Below the pieces are notes generated by a model. That model ran no database searches, was not told where the DNA came from, and was given only the letters and a program-made list of their open reading frames with translations. The position numbers were made by a program, and so were the translations under genes. DNA of 24,651 nucleotides from DASUSF01 sp036375275. Lineage in GTDB: Bacteria; Pseudomonadota; Alphaproteobacteria; Geminicoccales; Geminicoccaceae. Positions within the stretch are counted from its first letter, which is position 1; every line of letters begins with the position of its first letter. Location: NCBI GenBank assembly GCA_036375275.1, contig DASUSF010000067.1, positions 1 through 24,651 on the forward strand, given 5' to 3'. Shown piece after piece: positions 14,516-23,184 of the stretch.

Positions 14516-14761
14516 GTGCTCGGCCTGTCGATCGGCAAGATCCTGTTCACGGTGCTGGTGATCATCGCGGTCTGGAAGGGCTTCACGATGCTCTCGCGCC
14601 TGCAGCAGACGCGCCGGGGCGAGGTCCGGGACGAGGCGAGGCGCCCGGCCCGCCGCCGCGCCGGACGGACGGTCGAACTGGTCGAGTGCCCGCACTGCGG
14701 CGCCTTCCACGACCCGACGACCGGCTGCGCCTGCCGCCGGCCCGGCGCCGGCCCGGCCTGA
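14516..14761 (+). CDS. Small membrane protein with C-terminal four-cysteine motif, function unknown
   Basis: An 81-residue protein not assigned to a named function. An N-terminal membrane helix (LGLSIGKILFTVLVIIAVW, about 2-20) is followed by an arginine-rich linker (32-51). The C-terminal CPHC...CAC (C58, C61, C71, C73) looks like a small zinc ribbon. The layout resembles the PP0621-type small proteins, from memory. The GTG at 14516 is preferred because AGGGTGGAA lies five bases upstream; another in-frame GTG at 14489 would add nine residues but has no clear ribosome binding site. It sits between the S49 peptidase and the glyQ promoter, on the same strand. Confidence 0.68.
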   Translation: MLGLSIGKILFTVLVIIAVWKGFTMLSRLQQTRRGEVRDEARRPARRRAGRTVELVECPHCGAFHDPTTGCACRRPGAGPA

Positions 14762-14768
14762 GCGCAGC

Positions 14769-14797
14769 TTGATTCCGACCCGAGGCGCCAGTATGGT
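14769..14797 (+). promoter_or_regulatory. Promoter of the glyQ-glyS-ppdK-GTPase operon
   Basis: TTGATT (14769-14774), a 17-base spacer and TATGGT (14792-14797) make a good sigma70-type promoter in the 71-base gap before glyQ. Transcription would start near 14804 and leave a leader of about 30 bases. I see no T-box or riboswitch fold in this short leader. Confidence 0.6.
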
Positions 14798-14832
14798 CCC
14801 CGGCACTTCTTAAAGCCCTCGTCGGACCACCG

Positions 14833-15726
14833 GTGACCCGCGCATCCCCGTCGACCTTCCAGGACCTGATTCTGGTCCTGCAGCGCTATTGGGCGGAGCA
14901 GGGCTGCGTGCTCCTGCAGCCTTACGACATGGAGGTCGGGGCAGGCACCTTCCATCCGGCGACCACGCTCCGCTCGCTCGGGCCCGACCCGTGGCGCGCC
15001 GCCTACGTCCAGCCGTCGCGGCGACCGACCGACGGGCGCTACGGCGAGAACCCGAACCGGCTCCAGCACTACTATCAGTTCCAGGTGATCCTGAAGCCGT
15101 CGCCGGACGATCTCCAGGACCTGTACCTGAAGAGCCTGGAAGCGCTCGGCATCGACCCGCTCGCCCACGACATCCGCTTCGTCGAGGACGACTGGGAGAG
15201 CCCGACGCTCGGCGCCTGGGGGCTCGGCTGGGAGGTCTGGTGCGACGGCATGGAGGTCACGCAGTTCACGTACTTCCAGCAGGTCGGCGGGTTCGACTGC
15301 CGGCCGGTGTCGGGCGAGCTGACCTACGGCCTGGAACGGCTCGCGATGTATGTCCAGGGGGCGGAGAACGTCTTCGACCTCGATTTCAACGACCGGGGCA
15401 TCCGCTACCGCGACGTGTTTCTGGAGTCCGAGATCCAGTATTCGACGTTCAACTTCGAGGCCGCCGACACGGAGCGCCTGTTCCGGCACTTCGCCGACGC
15501 CGAGGCCGAGTGCCGGAGCCTGGTCGACCGGATTCCGCCGCTGACGCTCCCGGCCTACGACCAGTGCCTCAAGGCGAGCCACCTGTTCAACCTGCTCGAC
15601 GCCCGGGGCGTGATCAGCGTCACCGAACGCGCCGCGTACATCGCTCGCGTGCGTGCGCTCGCCCGCGCGTGCTGCGAGGCGTGGCTGGCGGAGCGGGGCG
15701 GACCGCTGATGTCGGACGCGGCCTGA
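14833..15726 (+). CDS. glyQ: Glycine--tRNA ligase alpha subunit
   Basis: A 297-residue alpha subunit of the heterotetrameric (alpha2beta2) glycyl-tRNA synthetase, carrying the class II catalytic core that activates glycine with ATP. Highly conserved blocks are FQDLILVLQRYWAEQGC, QPYDMEVGAGTFHPAT, YVQPSRRPTDGRYGENPNR, QFQVILKPSP, WGLGWEVWCDGMEVTQF and LTYGLERLAMY. The start is the GTG at 14833; the conserved N-terminus begins a few residues later and no upstream ATG fits. There is no clear ribosome binding site. It is followed by glyS after four bases. Confidence 0.98.
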   Translation: MTRASPSTFQDLILVLQRYWAEQGCVLLQPYDMEVGAGTFHPATTLRSLGPDPWRAAYVQPSRRPTDGRYGENPNRLQHYYQFQVILKPSPDDLQDLYLKSLEALGIDPLAHDIRFVEDDWESPTLGAWGLGWEVWCDGMEVTQFTYFQQVGGFDCRPVSGELTYGLERLAMYVQGAENVFDLDFNDRGIRYRDVFLESEIQYSTFNFEAADTERLFRHFADAEAECRSLVDRIPPLTLPAYDQCLKASHLFNLLDARGVISVTERAAYIARVRALARACCEAWLAERGGPLMSDAA

Positions 15727-15730
15727 GCGG

Positions 15731-17839
15731 ATGCCGGACCTCCTGCTCGAGCTGTTCTCGGAGGAGATCCCGGCGCGGATGCAGCCCAGGGCCGCCTCCG
15801 ATCTCGGCGAGCTGGTCGGGCGCGGGCTCGAGGAGGCGGAGCTCGCCGCCGGCGAGGTCCGGACCTTCGCGACCCCCCGGCGGCTGACCCTGCTGGCGCG
15901 GGGGGTGCCCGAACGGCAGGCCGACGTCGAGGTGGAGCGGCGCGGGCCCAAGGTCGACGCGCCGGAGGCGGCGATCGCCGGCTTCAGGAGCTCGCTCGGC
16001 ACCGACGACGTCACGCTGTCGGAAGAGGAGGATCGGAAGGGCAACCGGGTCCTGGTCGCCCGCTTCACGCGGGCGGGCCGGCCGGCGGAGGAGATCGTCC
16101 CGACGGTCATCGAGGCGATCCTCAAGCGGTTTCCCTGGCCGAAGTCGATGCGCTGGGGCACCCACGACGTCCGCTGGGTGCGCCCGCTGCACGGCATCGT
16201 CTGCCTGTTCGACGGTCGCCCCGTGCCGGTCGCGTTCGGTCCGGTGACCGCCGGCGCCACGACCTGGGGCCACCGCTTCATGGCGCCGGGAACGATCGAG
16301 GCCAGTGGCTTCGAGGACTACCGGGAGAAGCTGACCGCGGCCTACGTGCAGCTCGACCCGGCCGACCGGCGGCGGGAGATCCGGGACGAGGCGGACCGGC
16401 TCGCCGGCGCCGACGGGCACCGGCTGCGGCCCGATGACGAGCTGATCGGGGAGCTCGCGGGCCTGGTCGAATGGCCGGTGGTGCTCGCCGGACGGATCGA
16501 CGACCGCTTCATGGTGCTGCCGGAGGAGGTCCTGGTGACCTCGATGCGCCAGCATCAGAAGTACCTCGCGGTCGAGGACGAGGCGGGCAGGTTGCAGCCG
16601 CGCTTCGTGATGGTCGCGAACCTCGTCGCGAGCGATGGCGGGCGCGCGATCGTCGCCGGCAACGAGCGGGTGCTGCGCGCCCGCCTGTTCGACGCCAAGT
16701 TCTTCTACGACCAGGACCGCCGGCGCCCGCTCGCGAGCCGCACGGGACAGCTCGACAAGGTGGTGTTCCACGCCCGGCTCGGTTCGCTCGGCGACAAGAC
16801 CCGGCGGCTCGAGGAGCTGGCGCGCCACCTGGCGCCGCGGGTTCCCGGCGCGAAACCGGATCTCGCGGTGCGTGCCGCCGCGCTCGCCAAGGCCGATCTG
16901 GTCACCGGCATGGTCGGCGAGTTTCCGGAGCTCCAGGGCGTCATGGGGCGCTACTACGCCGAGCACGACCTCGAGCACGTCGAGGTCGCCGAGGCGATCC
17001 AGCTGCACTACGCGCCCCAGGGCCCGAACGACCGCTGCCCGATGGCGCCGGTCAGCGTCACCGTGGCGCTCGCCGACAAGATCGACACCCTCGCCGGCTT
17101 CTTCGCGATCGGCGAGAAACCGACCGGCTCGAAGGACCCGTTCGCGCTCCGCCGGGCCGCGCTCGGCGCGATCCGACTGATCCTCGAGAACCGGCTCCGG
17201 CTCCCGCTCCGCGCCGCCTTCCTGAAGGCGCTCGCGAGCTACGGCGCTCTCCTGGAGGAGGTCGACCGGGGACAGGTGGCGGACGACCTGCTGGCGTTCC
17301 TGGCCGACCGGCTGAAGGTCCACCTCCGCGCGGCCGGCACCCGTCACGACCTGATCAGCGCGACCTTCGCGGCCGGCCGGGACGACGACCTGGTCCGCCT
17401 GCTCGCCCGGGTCGAGGCGCTGCGCGTCTTCCTGGAGACCGAGGACGGCGCGAACCTCCTGATCGCGCACCGGCGGGCCTCGAACATCGTCCGGATCGAG
17501 GAGAGGCGCGACCAGAGGAGCTACGACGGGCAGCCGGACGGCCAGCGCCTGCACGCCGGCGAGGAGCAGATGCTGTTCTTCCGCCTGATGACCGTCGGCG
17601 GCGACATCTCGAGCGCGCTCGAACGCGAGGATTTCGGCGAGGCGATGGCGGCGCTCGCCCGGCTGCGCCAGCCGGTCGACGCCTTCTTCGACCACGTCCA
17701 GGTCAACACCCCGGAGCCGGACCTGCGCGAGAACCGTCTCCACCTCCTGAGCCAGATCCGCTCGGCACTGGGCACGATCGCCGACTTCTCGCTGATCGAG
17801 GACAGCGGCCAGCCGGCGGAGGAGCGAAAGGTCGCCTGA
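15731..17839 (+). CDS. glyS: Glycine--tRNA ligase beta subunit
   Basis: A 702-residue beta subunit of glycyl-tRNA synthetase, which binds tRNA-Gly and completes the alpha2beta2 enzyme. It starts MPDLLLELFSEEIPARMQ, typical of the family. Internal blocks are MRWGTHDVRWVRPLHGIVCLF, SMRQHQKYLAVED, NERVLRARLFDAKFFYDQD, the HD-like QGVMGRYYAEH with LADKIDTLAGFF, and PTGSKDPFALRR. The C-terminal anticodon-binding part ends with PVDAFFDHVQVN. Length is normal. The stop codon is directly followed by the ATG of ppdK, so the two are translationally coupled. Confidence 0.98.
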   Translation: MPDLLLELFSEEIPARMQPRAASDLGELVGRGLEEAELAAGEVRTFATPRRLTLLARGVPERQADVEVERRGPKVDAPEAAIAGFRSSLGTDDVTLSEEEDRKGNRVLVARFTRAGRPAEEIVPTVIEAILKRFPWPKSMRWGTHDVRWVRPLHGIVCLFDGRPVPVAFGPVTAGATTWGHRFMAPGTIEASGFEDYREKLTAAYVQLDPADRRREIRDEADRLAGADGHRLRPDDELIGELAGLVEWPVVLAGRIDDRFMVLPEEVLVTSMRQHQKYLAVEDEAGRLQPRFVMVANLVASDGGRAIVAGNERVLRARLFDAKFFYDQDRRRPLASRTGQLDKVVFHARLGSLGDKTRRLEELARHLAPRVPGAKPDLAVRAAALAKADLVTGMVGEFPELQGVMGRYYAEHDLEHVEVAEAIQLHYAPQGPNDRCPMAPVSVTVALADKIDTLAGFFAIGEKPTGSKDPFALRRAALGAIRLILENRLRLPLRAAFLKALASYGALLEEVDRGQVADDLLAFLADRLKVHLRAAGTRHDLISATFAAGRDDDLVRLLARVEALRVFLETEDGANLLIAHRRASNIVRIEERRDQRSYDGQPDGQRLHAGEEQMLFFRLMTVGGDISSALEREDFGEAMAALARLRQPVDAFFDHVQVNTPEPDLRENRLHLLSQIRSALGTIADFSLIEDSGQPAEERKVA

Positions 17840-20524
17840 ATGTCCAAGTGGGTCTACAGCTTCGGTGCCGGGTCGGCCGAGGGCACCGCGAAGATGCGCG
17901 ATCTGCTCGGCGGCAAGGGCGCGAACCTCGCCGAGATGTGCCAGCTCGGCCTGCCGGTGCCGCCCGGGTTCACGATCACCACCGAGGTGTGCCGGGCCTT
18001 CTACGAGCAGGGCCGGCGTTACCCGGCGGAGCTCGAGGGCGAGGTCGATCAGGCGCTCCGCCGCGTCGAGGAGGAGACCGGCGCCGGCTTCGGCGATCCC
18101 GCCGATCCGCTCCTGGTCTCGGTCCGCTCGGGCGCGCCGATGTCGATGCCGGGGATGATGGACACGGTCCTGAACCTCGGCCTCAACGATGCCACGGTCG
18201 TCGGCCTCGCCCGCAGGAGCGGCGACGAGCGCTTCGCCTACGACAGCTATCGCCGCTTCATCCAGATGTACGGCGACGTGGTGATGGGGGTCGAGCACTA
18301 CCTGTTCGAGGAGCGGCTCGAGGACATCAAGCGGACCGGCGGCCACCGGCTCGACACCGAGCTCGCGGCCCGCGACCTCCAGGAGCTGATCGAGGTCTAC
18401 AAGAGGATCATCCGCGACGAGAAGGGCGAGGCCTTCCCGGAAGACGTCAAGGCGCAGCTCTGGGGCGCGATCGGGGCGGTGTTCGGCTCCTGGATGACCC
18501 CGCGCGCGGTCACCTACCGGCGCCTGCACGAGATCACCGGCGCGGTCGGCACCGCGGTCAACGTCCAGGCCATGGTGTTCGGCAACCGCGGCGAGACCAG
18601 CGCTACCGGCGTCGCCTTCACCCGCAACCCCTCGACCGGCGAGCGCGCCCACTACGGCGAGTTCCTGATCAACGCCCAGGGCGAGGACGTGGTCGCCGGT
18701 ATCCGGACGCCCCAGCCGCTCACGCTCCAGATGAAGCAGGCCCAGGGCACCGATCTGCCGGCTCTGGAAGAGGCGATGCCGGAGACCTTCAGGGAGCTGG
18801 TCGCGGTGTTCGACCGACTCGAGGCGCACTACCGCGAGATGCAGGACATCGAGTTCACGGTTCAGGAAGGGCGGCTCTGGATCCTGCAGACCCGGACCGG
18901 CAAGCGGACCACCGAGGCGGCGCTCCGGATCGCGGTCGAGATGGCGGGCGAGGGGCTGATCACCGAGGCCGACGCGGTCCGCCGCATCCAGCCGGCATCG
19001 CTCGACCAGCTGCTCCACCCGCGCCTCGACCCCGACGCCGAGCGCGACGTCCTGACCCGCGGCCTGCCGGCCTCGCCGGGCGCGGTCTCCGGCCGGATCG
19101 TGTTCAACGCCGACGACGCCGAGCGCCAGGCGGAGCTCGGCGAGGCGGTGATCCTCTGCCGGATCGAGACCTCGCCCGAGGACATCCACGGCATGCACGC
19201 GGCGAAGGGCATCCTGACCGCCCGGGGCGGCATGACCAGCCATGCGGCCGTGGTGGCTCGCGGCATGGGCAAGCCCTGCGTGTGCGCCGCCGCAGACCTT
19301 CAGATCGACTACCGGGCGGAGCGGATGACGGTCGCCGGGCGCGAGTTCGCCGCCGGGGACGTGATCACGATCGACGGCGGCGCGGGCAGCGTCATGGCGG
19401 GCGCCGTGCCGACCGTCGACCCGGTGCTGTCGGGCCATTTCGCGACCCTGATGCGCTGGGCCGATCGGGGCCGCCGGCTCAAGGTCCGGACCAACGCCGA
19501 GACCCCGGAGGACGCGCGGACCGCGATCAGGTTCGGCGCCGAGGGCATCGGGCTCTGCCGGACCGAGCACATGTTCTTCGACGACGACCGGATCCTCGCC
19601 ATGCGCGAGATGATCCTCGCCGGCGACGCCGACGGCCGGCGCGCCGCGCTCGCCAAGATCCTGCCGATGCAGCGCAACGACTTCATCGAGCTGTTCCGGA
19701 TCATGACCGGCCTGCCGGTCACCATCCGCCTGCTCGACCCGCCGCTGCACGAGTTCCTGCCGCACGATGCGCGGGAGCTCGAGGCGGTGGCCAAAGCGTC
19801 GGGGATGGACCCGGCGGCGCTCCGGCGGCGCGCCGGCGAGCTCCGCGAGGCGAACCCGATGCTCGGGCTCCGCGGCTGCCGGCTCGGCATCCTGTTCCCC
19901 GAGATCTACGAGATGCAGGCGCGCGCGATCTTCGAGGCCGCGGCGGAAGTGGCGGACACCTCCGGCGAGACCGTGGTGCCCGAGGTCATGGTGCCGCTGG
20001 TCGGGTACGCCCGCGAGCTGGCGCTGATCAAGCGCGAGATCGACGCCGTGGCGGAGGCGGTGATGGCCGAGCGCGACGCCCGGATCACCTACCAGGTCGG
20101 CACCATGATCGAGGTGCCGCGCGCCACCATCCGCGCCGGCGAGATCGCCGAGCATGCCGAGTTCTTCAGCTTCGGCACCAACGACCTGACCCAGATGACG
20201 CTCGGCCTGTCGCGCGACGATTCCGGCAAGTTCATGGACAGCTACGTGCGCCATGGGATCTTCGAGGCCGACCCGTTCACGACCCTCGACCTCGAGGGGG
20301 TCGGGGCGCTGATCGAGTTCGCCTGCGAAGGCGGACGCAAGGGGCGGCCGGGGATAAAGCTCGGGATCTGCGGCGAGCACGGCGGCGATCCCCGAACCAT
20401 CGCGTTCTGCGAGCGGGTCGGGCTGGACTACGTCTCCTGCTCGCCCTACCGGGTGCCGATCGCGCGCCTCGCCGCGGCACAGGCGGCGCTCGGCGAGCAG
20501 AGCCCGGCGCTCGCGGCCGATTGA
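17840..20524 (+). CDS. ppdK: Pyruvate, phosphate dikinase
   Basis: An 894-residue enzyme that interconverts pyruvate, ATP and phosphate with phosphoenolpyruvate, AMP and pyrophosphate, linking gluconeogenesis and glycolysis. Domains in order: ATP-grasp nucleotide-binding part (about 1-340, with GGKGANLAEM and VRSGAPMSMPGMMDTVLNLG), the swivelling phosphohistidine domain with H468 in GGMTSHAAVVARGMG, and the PEP/pyruvate TIM barrel (about 530-894) with the acid C844 in GICGEHGGDP and GTNDLTQMTLGLSRDD. The neighbouring threonine in MTSH is the residue phosphorylated by the regulatory protein PDRP in other organisms; no PDRP gene is visible. It starts immediately after the glyS stop, and its own stop overlaps the start of the GTPase gene. 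Confidence 0.98.
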   Translation: MSKWVYSFGAGSAEGTAKMRDLLGGKGANLAEMCQLGLPVPPGFTITTEVCRAFYEQGRRYPAELEGEVDQALRRVEEETGAGFGDPADPLLVSVRSGAPMSMPGMMDTVLNLGLNDATVVGLARRSGDERFAYDSYRRFIQMYGDVVMGVEHYLFEERLEDIKRTGGHRLDTELAARDLQELIEVYKRIIRDEKGEAFPEDVKAQLWGAIGAVFGSWMTPRAVTYRRLHEITGAVGTAVNVQAMVFGNRGETSATGVAFTRNPSTGERAHYGEFLINAQGEDVVAGIRTPQPLTLQMKQAQGTDLPALEEAMPETFRELVAVFDRLEAHYREMQDIEFTVQEGRLWILQTRTGKRTTEAALRIAVEMAGEGLITEADAVRRIQPASLDQLLHPRLDPDAERDVLTRGLPASPGAVSGRIVFNADDAERQAELGEAVILCRIETSPEDIHGMHAAKGILTARGGMTSHAAVVARGMGKPCVCAAADLQIDYRAERMTVAGREFAAGDVITIDGGAGSVMAGAVPTVDPVLSGHFATLMRWADRGRRLKVRTNAETPEDARTAIRFGAEGIGLCRTEHMFFDDDRILAMREMILAGDADGRRAALAKILPMQRNDFIELFRIMTGLPVTIRLLDPPLHEFLPHDARELEAVAKASGMDPAALRRRAGELREANPMLGLRGCRLGILFPEIYEMQARAIFEAAAEVADTSGETVVPEVMVPLVGYARELALIKREIDAVAEAVMAERDARITYQVGTMIEVPRATIRAGEIAEHAEFFSFGTNDLTQMTLGLSRDDSGKFMDSYVRHGIFEADPFTTLDLEGVGALIEFACEGGRKGRPGIKLGICGEHGGDPRTIAFCERVGLDYVSCSPYRVPIARLAAAQAALGEQSPALAAD

Positions 20525-21453
20525 TCCCGACCCTCGACGACCTGCGGGCGGGCGGCAAGGCGGCGCTCGCCCGCGCCCTCGCCACGGCCGAAGCGCGTCC
20601 CGACGCGCCGGCCGTCGCGGACCTGCTGGACGAGGCGGCGCGCTGCCCACGCGCACATGTGCTGGGCCTGACCGGCCCGCCCGGGGTCGGGAAGTCCAGC
20701 CTCTGCTCCGCCCTGATCGGCCGCTTTCGGAGCCGCGGCCTCGGCGTCGGCGTGATCGCGGTCGATCCGTCGTCGCGCCGCTCCGGGGGCGCGCTCCTCG
20801 GCGACCGCACCCGGTTCGAGGTCGATCCCGACGATCACGGCGTGTTCGTCCGCTCGATGGCCGCCCGCGACCGCCTGGGCGGCCTCGCCGCCGAGACCTA
20901 CGCCGCGGTCGCGCTGATGCGCGCGCTGGTCGACCGCCTGATCGTCGAGACGGTCGGGGTCGGTCAGTCGGAGACCGACGTCGTCCAGGTCGCGGACCTG
21001 GTGCTGCTCTGCATCCAGCCGGGCTCGGGGGACAGCCTGCAGTACATGAAGGCAGGCATCGCCGAGGTGCCGGACCTCGCGGTGGTGACGAAGGCGGATC
21101 TGGGCGCGCTCGCCGGCGAGGCCAAGGCGGAGATCGAGGCCGCGTGGCAGCTGGGCGCGGCCACCGCGCCCGACGTGCGCCTGGTGAGCGCGATCAGCGG
21201 CGACGGCATCGACGCTCTCCTGGAGGCACTGGAAGCCCGGTGGATGAAGCTCGGCCTCGACGGATCGATGCCTCTCCGGCGGGCGGAGCAGCACCGGCGC
21301 TGGGCGTTGGAGCTGATCCGGGACCGCTTCGGCCGGACCGGCGCCGGGCTGGTGCGCGAGCGGATCGAAGGGGAGGGGGGCAGCGCCCCGTTCCGCACCC
21401 TGCTCGCGGCGAGCCTGGACCTCGACGCCCGTCTCGGCGTCAATCGAGGCTGA
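20521..21453 (+). CDS. MeaB/ArgK-type P-loop GTPase (G3E family)
   Basis: A 310-residue SIMIBI-class GTPase of the MeaB/ArgK group, which acts as a chaperone guarding or loading cobalamin-dependent acyl-CoA mutases such as methylmalonyl-CoA mutase. The P-loop is GPPGVGKSS (52-60), followed by AVDPSSRRSGGALLGDRTR (Mg/switch region), ETVGVGQSETD (switch II-like), QPGSGDSLQYMKAG and the guanine-binding TKAD. The MRALVDRLIVETVG stretch fits a subclass seen in alphaproteobacteria, from memory. The start is the TTG at 20521, overlapping the ppdK stop by four bases (TTGA); the first internal ATG lies beyond the P-loop, so it cannot be the start. No mutase gene is nearby. The end overlaps the convergent ygfZ by 14 bases. 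Confidence 0.9.
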   Translation: MIPTLDDLRAGGKAALARALATAEARPDAPAVADLLDEAARCPRAHVLGLTGPPGVGKSSLCSALIGRFRSRGLGVGVIAVDPSSRRSGGALLGDRTRFEVDPDDHGVFVRSMAARDRLGGLAAETYAAVALMRALVDRLIVETVGVGQSETDVVQVADLVLLCIQPGSGDSLQYMKAGIAEVPDLAVVTKADLGALAGEAKAEIEAAWQLGAATAPDVRLVSAISGDGIDALLEALEARWMKLGLDGSMPLRRAEQHRRWALELIRDRFGRTGAGLVRERIEGEGGSAPFRTLLAASLDLDARLGVNRG

Positions 21454-22372
21454 AGTTGGCCCAGGGCGGAACCTCCGGCTCGATCCTGGCCTCGCCGGCG
21501 GCGAGCGGGGTGCCGCTCCGACGCGCTTCGAGGGCCTGCTCGAGCCTGACGAGGGCGAGCCCTACGTCCCCAACGCTGCTCCGCATCTCGCCGGCATCCC
21601 GCTCGCCTCGCCGGATCGCGGTGCCCGGTTCCGGGGCGGGCCCGTGGATCCGGACCGGCATCAGCCGCTTTCGGACGAGACCCCGGTACTTCATCCGGGC
21701 GGTGAGCTCCTGCCCGACGAAGCAGCCCTTCTTGAAATCCACCCCGTGCAGCTCCTCGAAGCCGCTCTCGAGCAGGGTCGCCCGCTCGAGCACCATGTCG
21801 CGGCTGCCGTCCGGCACGCCGAGCGTGAGCCGCCGGCGCTCGTAGGCCTCGACCGGCCGGCGCCGAAGCCCGAACTCCTCTTCGAGGACGGCGGTGATCC
21901 GGTCGGGCGGCAGAAGCGCCCGGGCGCCGAGCTCAATCAGGCGGGGATCGAGGGCGACGACGCCGCCATCCAGCGCGCGGCAGGCGCCGGGACGGGGATC
22001 GAGCCCGAGCCGCGCCGGAAGATCGCCGCCGAGCAGGGCCGCGACCCGGAGGTCGCCGCTCACGTCGGCGATCTCGACCTTCGAGCGCAGGCGATAGAGG
22101 GTCAAGCGCTGGACCAGCGCCGCGACCCGCTCGCGCTCCGTCTCGAGCAGGATCCGGTCGCCCACCTGGAAGATCAGCAGCTCGAACAGGAACTTGCCCT
22201 GCGGCGTCAACAGCGCGGCGTAGAGGGCCTGACCGGGGCTCATGCGGTCGAGGTCGTTGCTGATCAATCCCTGGAGGAACGGCCGCGCCTCGGGGCCACC
22301 AAGGGCGACCACGCCCCGCGCTTCGAGCGGAACGTACCCGGCTTCATCCATGGTCGCAGGTCCGGTTGCCAT
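21440..22372 (-). CDS. ygfZ: Folate-binding protein YgfZ (GcvT-like, Fe-S cluster maintenance)
   Basis: A 310-residue YgfZ/IBA57 family protein, related to the T-protein of the glycine cleavage system. It supports tetrahydrofolate-dependent assembly or repair of some iron-sulfur clusters, for example in MiaB. The family signature K-G-C-F-x-G-Q-E is present as KKGCFVGQE with C217, followed by LTARMKYRG. Other family blocks are FLQGLISNDL, ALLTPQGKFLFELLI and RLTLYRLRSKVEI. The ATG at 22372 is chosen; a GTG at 22378 in frame is also placed well relative to the AAAGG ribosome binding site. It begins 14 bases after the glycosyltransferase-like gene and converges on the GTPase gene. Confidence 0.93.
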   Translation of the reverse strand: MATGPATMDEAGYVPLEARGVVALGGPEARPFLQGLISNDLDRMSPGQALYAALLTPQGKFLFELLIFQVGDRILLETERERVAALVQRLTLYRLRSKVEIADVSGDLRVAALLGGDLPARLGLDPRPGACRALDGGVVALDPRLIELGARALLPPDRITAVLEEEFGLRRRPVEAYERRRLTLGVPDGSRDMVLERATLLESGFEELHGVDFKKGCFVGQELTARMKYRGLVRKRLMPVRIHGPAPEPGTAIRRGERDAGEMRSSVGDVGLALVRLEQALEARRSGTPLAAGEARIEPEVPPWANFSLD

Positions 22373-22386
22373 CGCCACTTGACCTT

Positions 22387-23103
22387 TCAGGTATCGCGCC
22401 AGTGGTCAGCGATCCAGGGCGCCGGGCGAATGATCCGCCGCTTGCCCGGCCAGACGCCGTCGGCCGCTTCCGGCGGCTTCGGATCGCCGTGGAAGACCAC
22501 GATCCGGGTGCCCTCGGGCGGCCTCGGCGGAACGATCGGGCGAAGCAGCGGGTGCGGCATGCAGTGGTGCTTGAAGCTCCGGCACCAGGTCTCGGGCCAC
22601 CAGGTCTTGTCCTCGATCAGGTGGCTGAGAAAGGTCTGCGAGTTGGGGTATGCAGCGACCGCCTCGCCGGCCTCCCGCTCGAACCGCTCGAAGACGCCCT
22701 GGAAATCGCCGGCCTGGAACCGGAACACCGAGGAGTTGCCGATGCCACGGCCGGGCTGGGTCCAGTTCTCGATGATGCAGAAACGCCCGGGATGGCTGAA
22801 GAAGGGATCGAGCCGGTCGATCAGCACGAGGTCGAGGTCGAGGAACAGGATCGGCCCGTCGAGGTCGTGCAGCTCGGGCGAGAACATCGAGAACTTCCGC
22901 CAGCCGTGATGCGGCTTCGCCCCGCCGAGCTCGATCGCCGGCAGGTCACGGCATTCGACCTCGGGGCGGATTCCGCTCCGGTCGTCGGTCAGGCAGAGAA
23001 ACCGGAACGGTGCCTCGAGCTGGCGACGGACCATGGCATAGAGGGTGTTGACGTAGGCCGGGGGATATTTCGCCCCCCACTTCATGCACACCACGTGGTT
23101 CAT
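22387..23103 (-). CDS. Putative glycosyltransferase (GT-A-like, DxD motif)
   Basis: A 238-residue protein that looks like a nucleotide-sugar transferase. The N-terminus is MNHVVCMKWGAKYPPAYVNT and the metal/nucleotide-sugar DxD motif is D89-L-D91 in ILFLDLDLVLID. Further blocks are IIENW, GNSSVFRFQAG, PETWCRSFKHHC and VVFHGDPKPPEA, a set I recall from a common but uncharacterised alphaproteobacterial family. It has no signal peptide or membrane segment. It follows the GT4 gene after 81 bases on the same strand and precedes ygfZ by 14, so the two glycosyltransferases may work on the same surface glycan. Donor and acceptor are unknown. Confidence 0.75.
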   Translation of the reverse strand: MNHVVCMKWGAKYPPAYVNTLYAMVRRQLEAPFRFLCLTDDRSGIRPEVECRDLPAIELGGAKPHHGWRKFSMFSPELHDLDGPILFLDLDLVLIDRLDPFFSHPGRFCIIENWTQPGRGIGNSSVFRFQAGDFQGVFERFEREAGEAVAAYPNSQTFLSHLIEDKTWWPETWCRSFKHHCMPHPLLRPIVPPRPPEGTRIVVFHGDPKPPEAADGVWPGKRRIIRPAPWIADHWRDT

Positions 23104-23184
23104 CGACGCTTTCCGCCCGGCGCTGGCGGAACGGGTCGATCCGGCCGCCGTCGGCCGGTTCGTTACCAGCCACCCGGGAGGGCG

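Noticed and set aside
15620..20656. A 1678-codon open frame on the minus strand opposite glyQ, glyS, ppdK and the GTPase gene
   Set aside because: It is antisense to four unmistakable genes, its translation is biased to R, A, D, E, L and H with no domain, and long antisense frames are expected in high-GC coding DNA.
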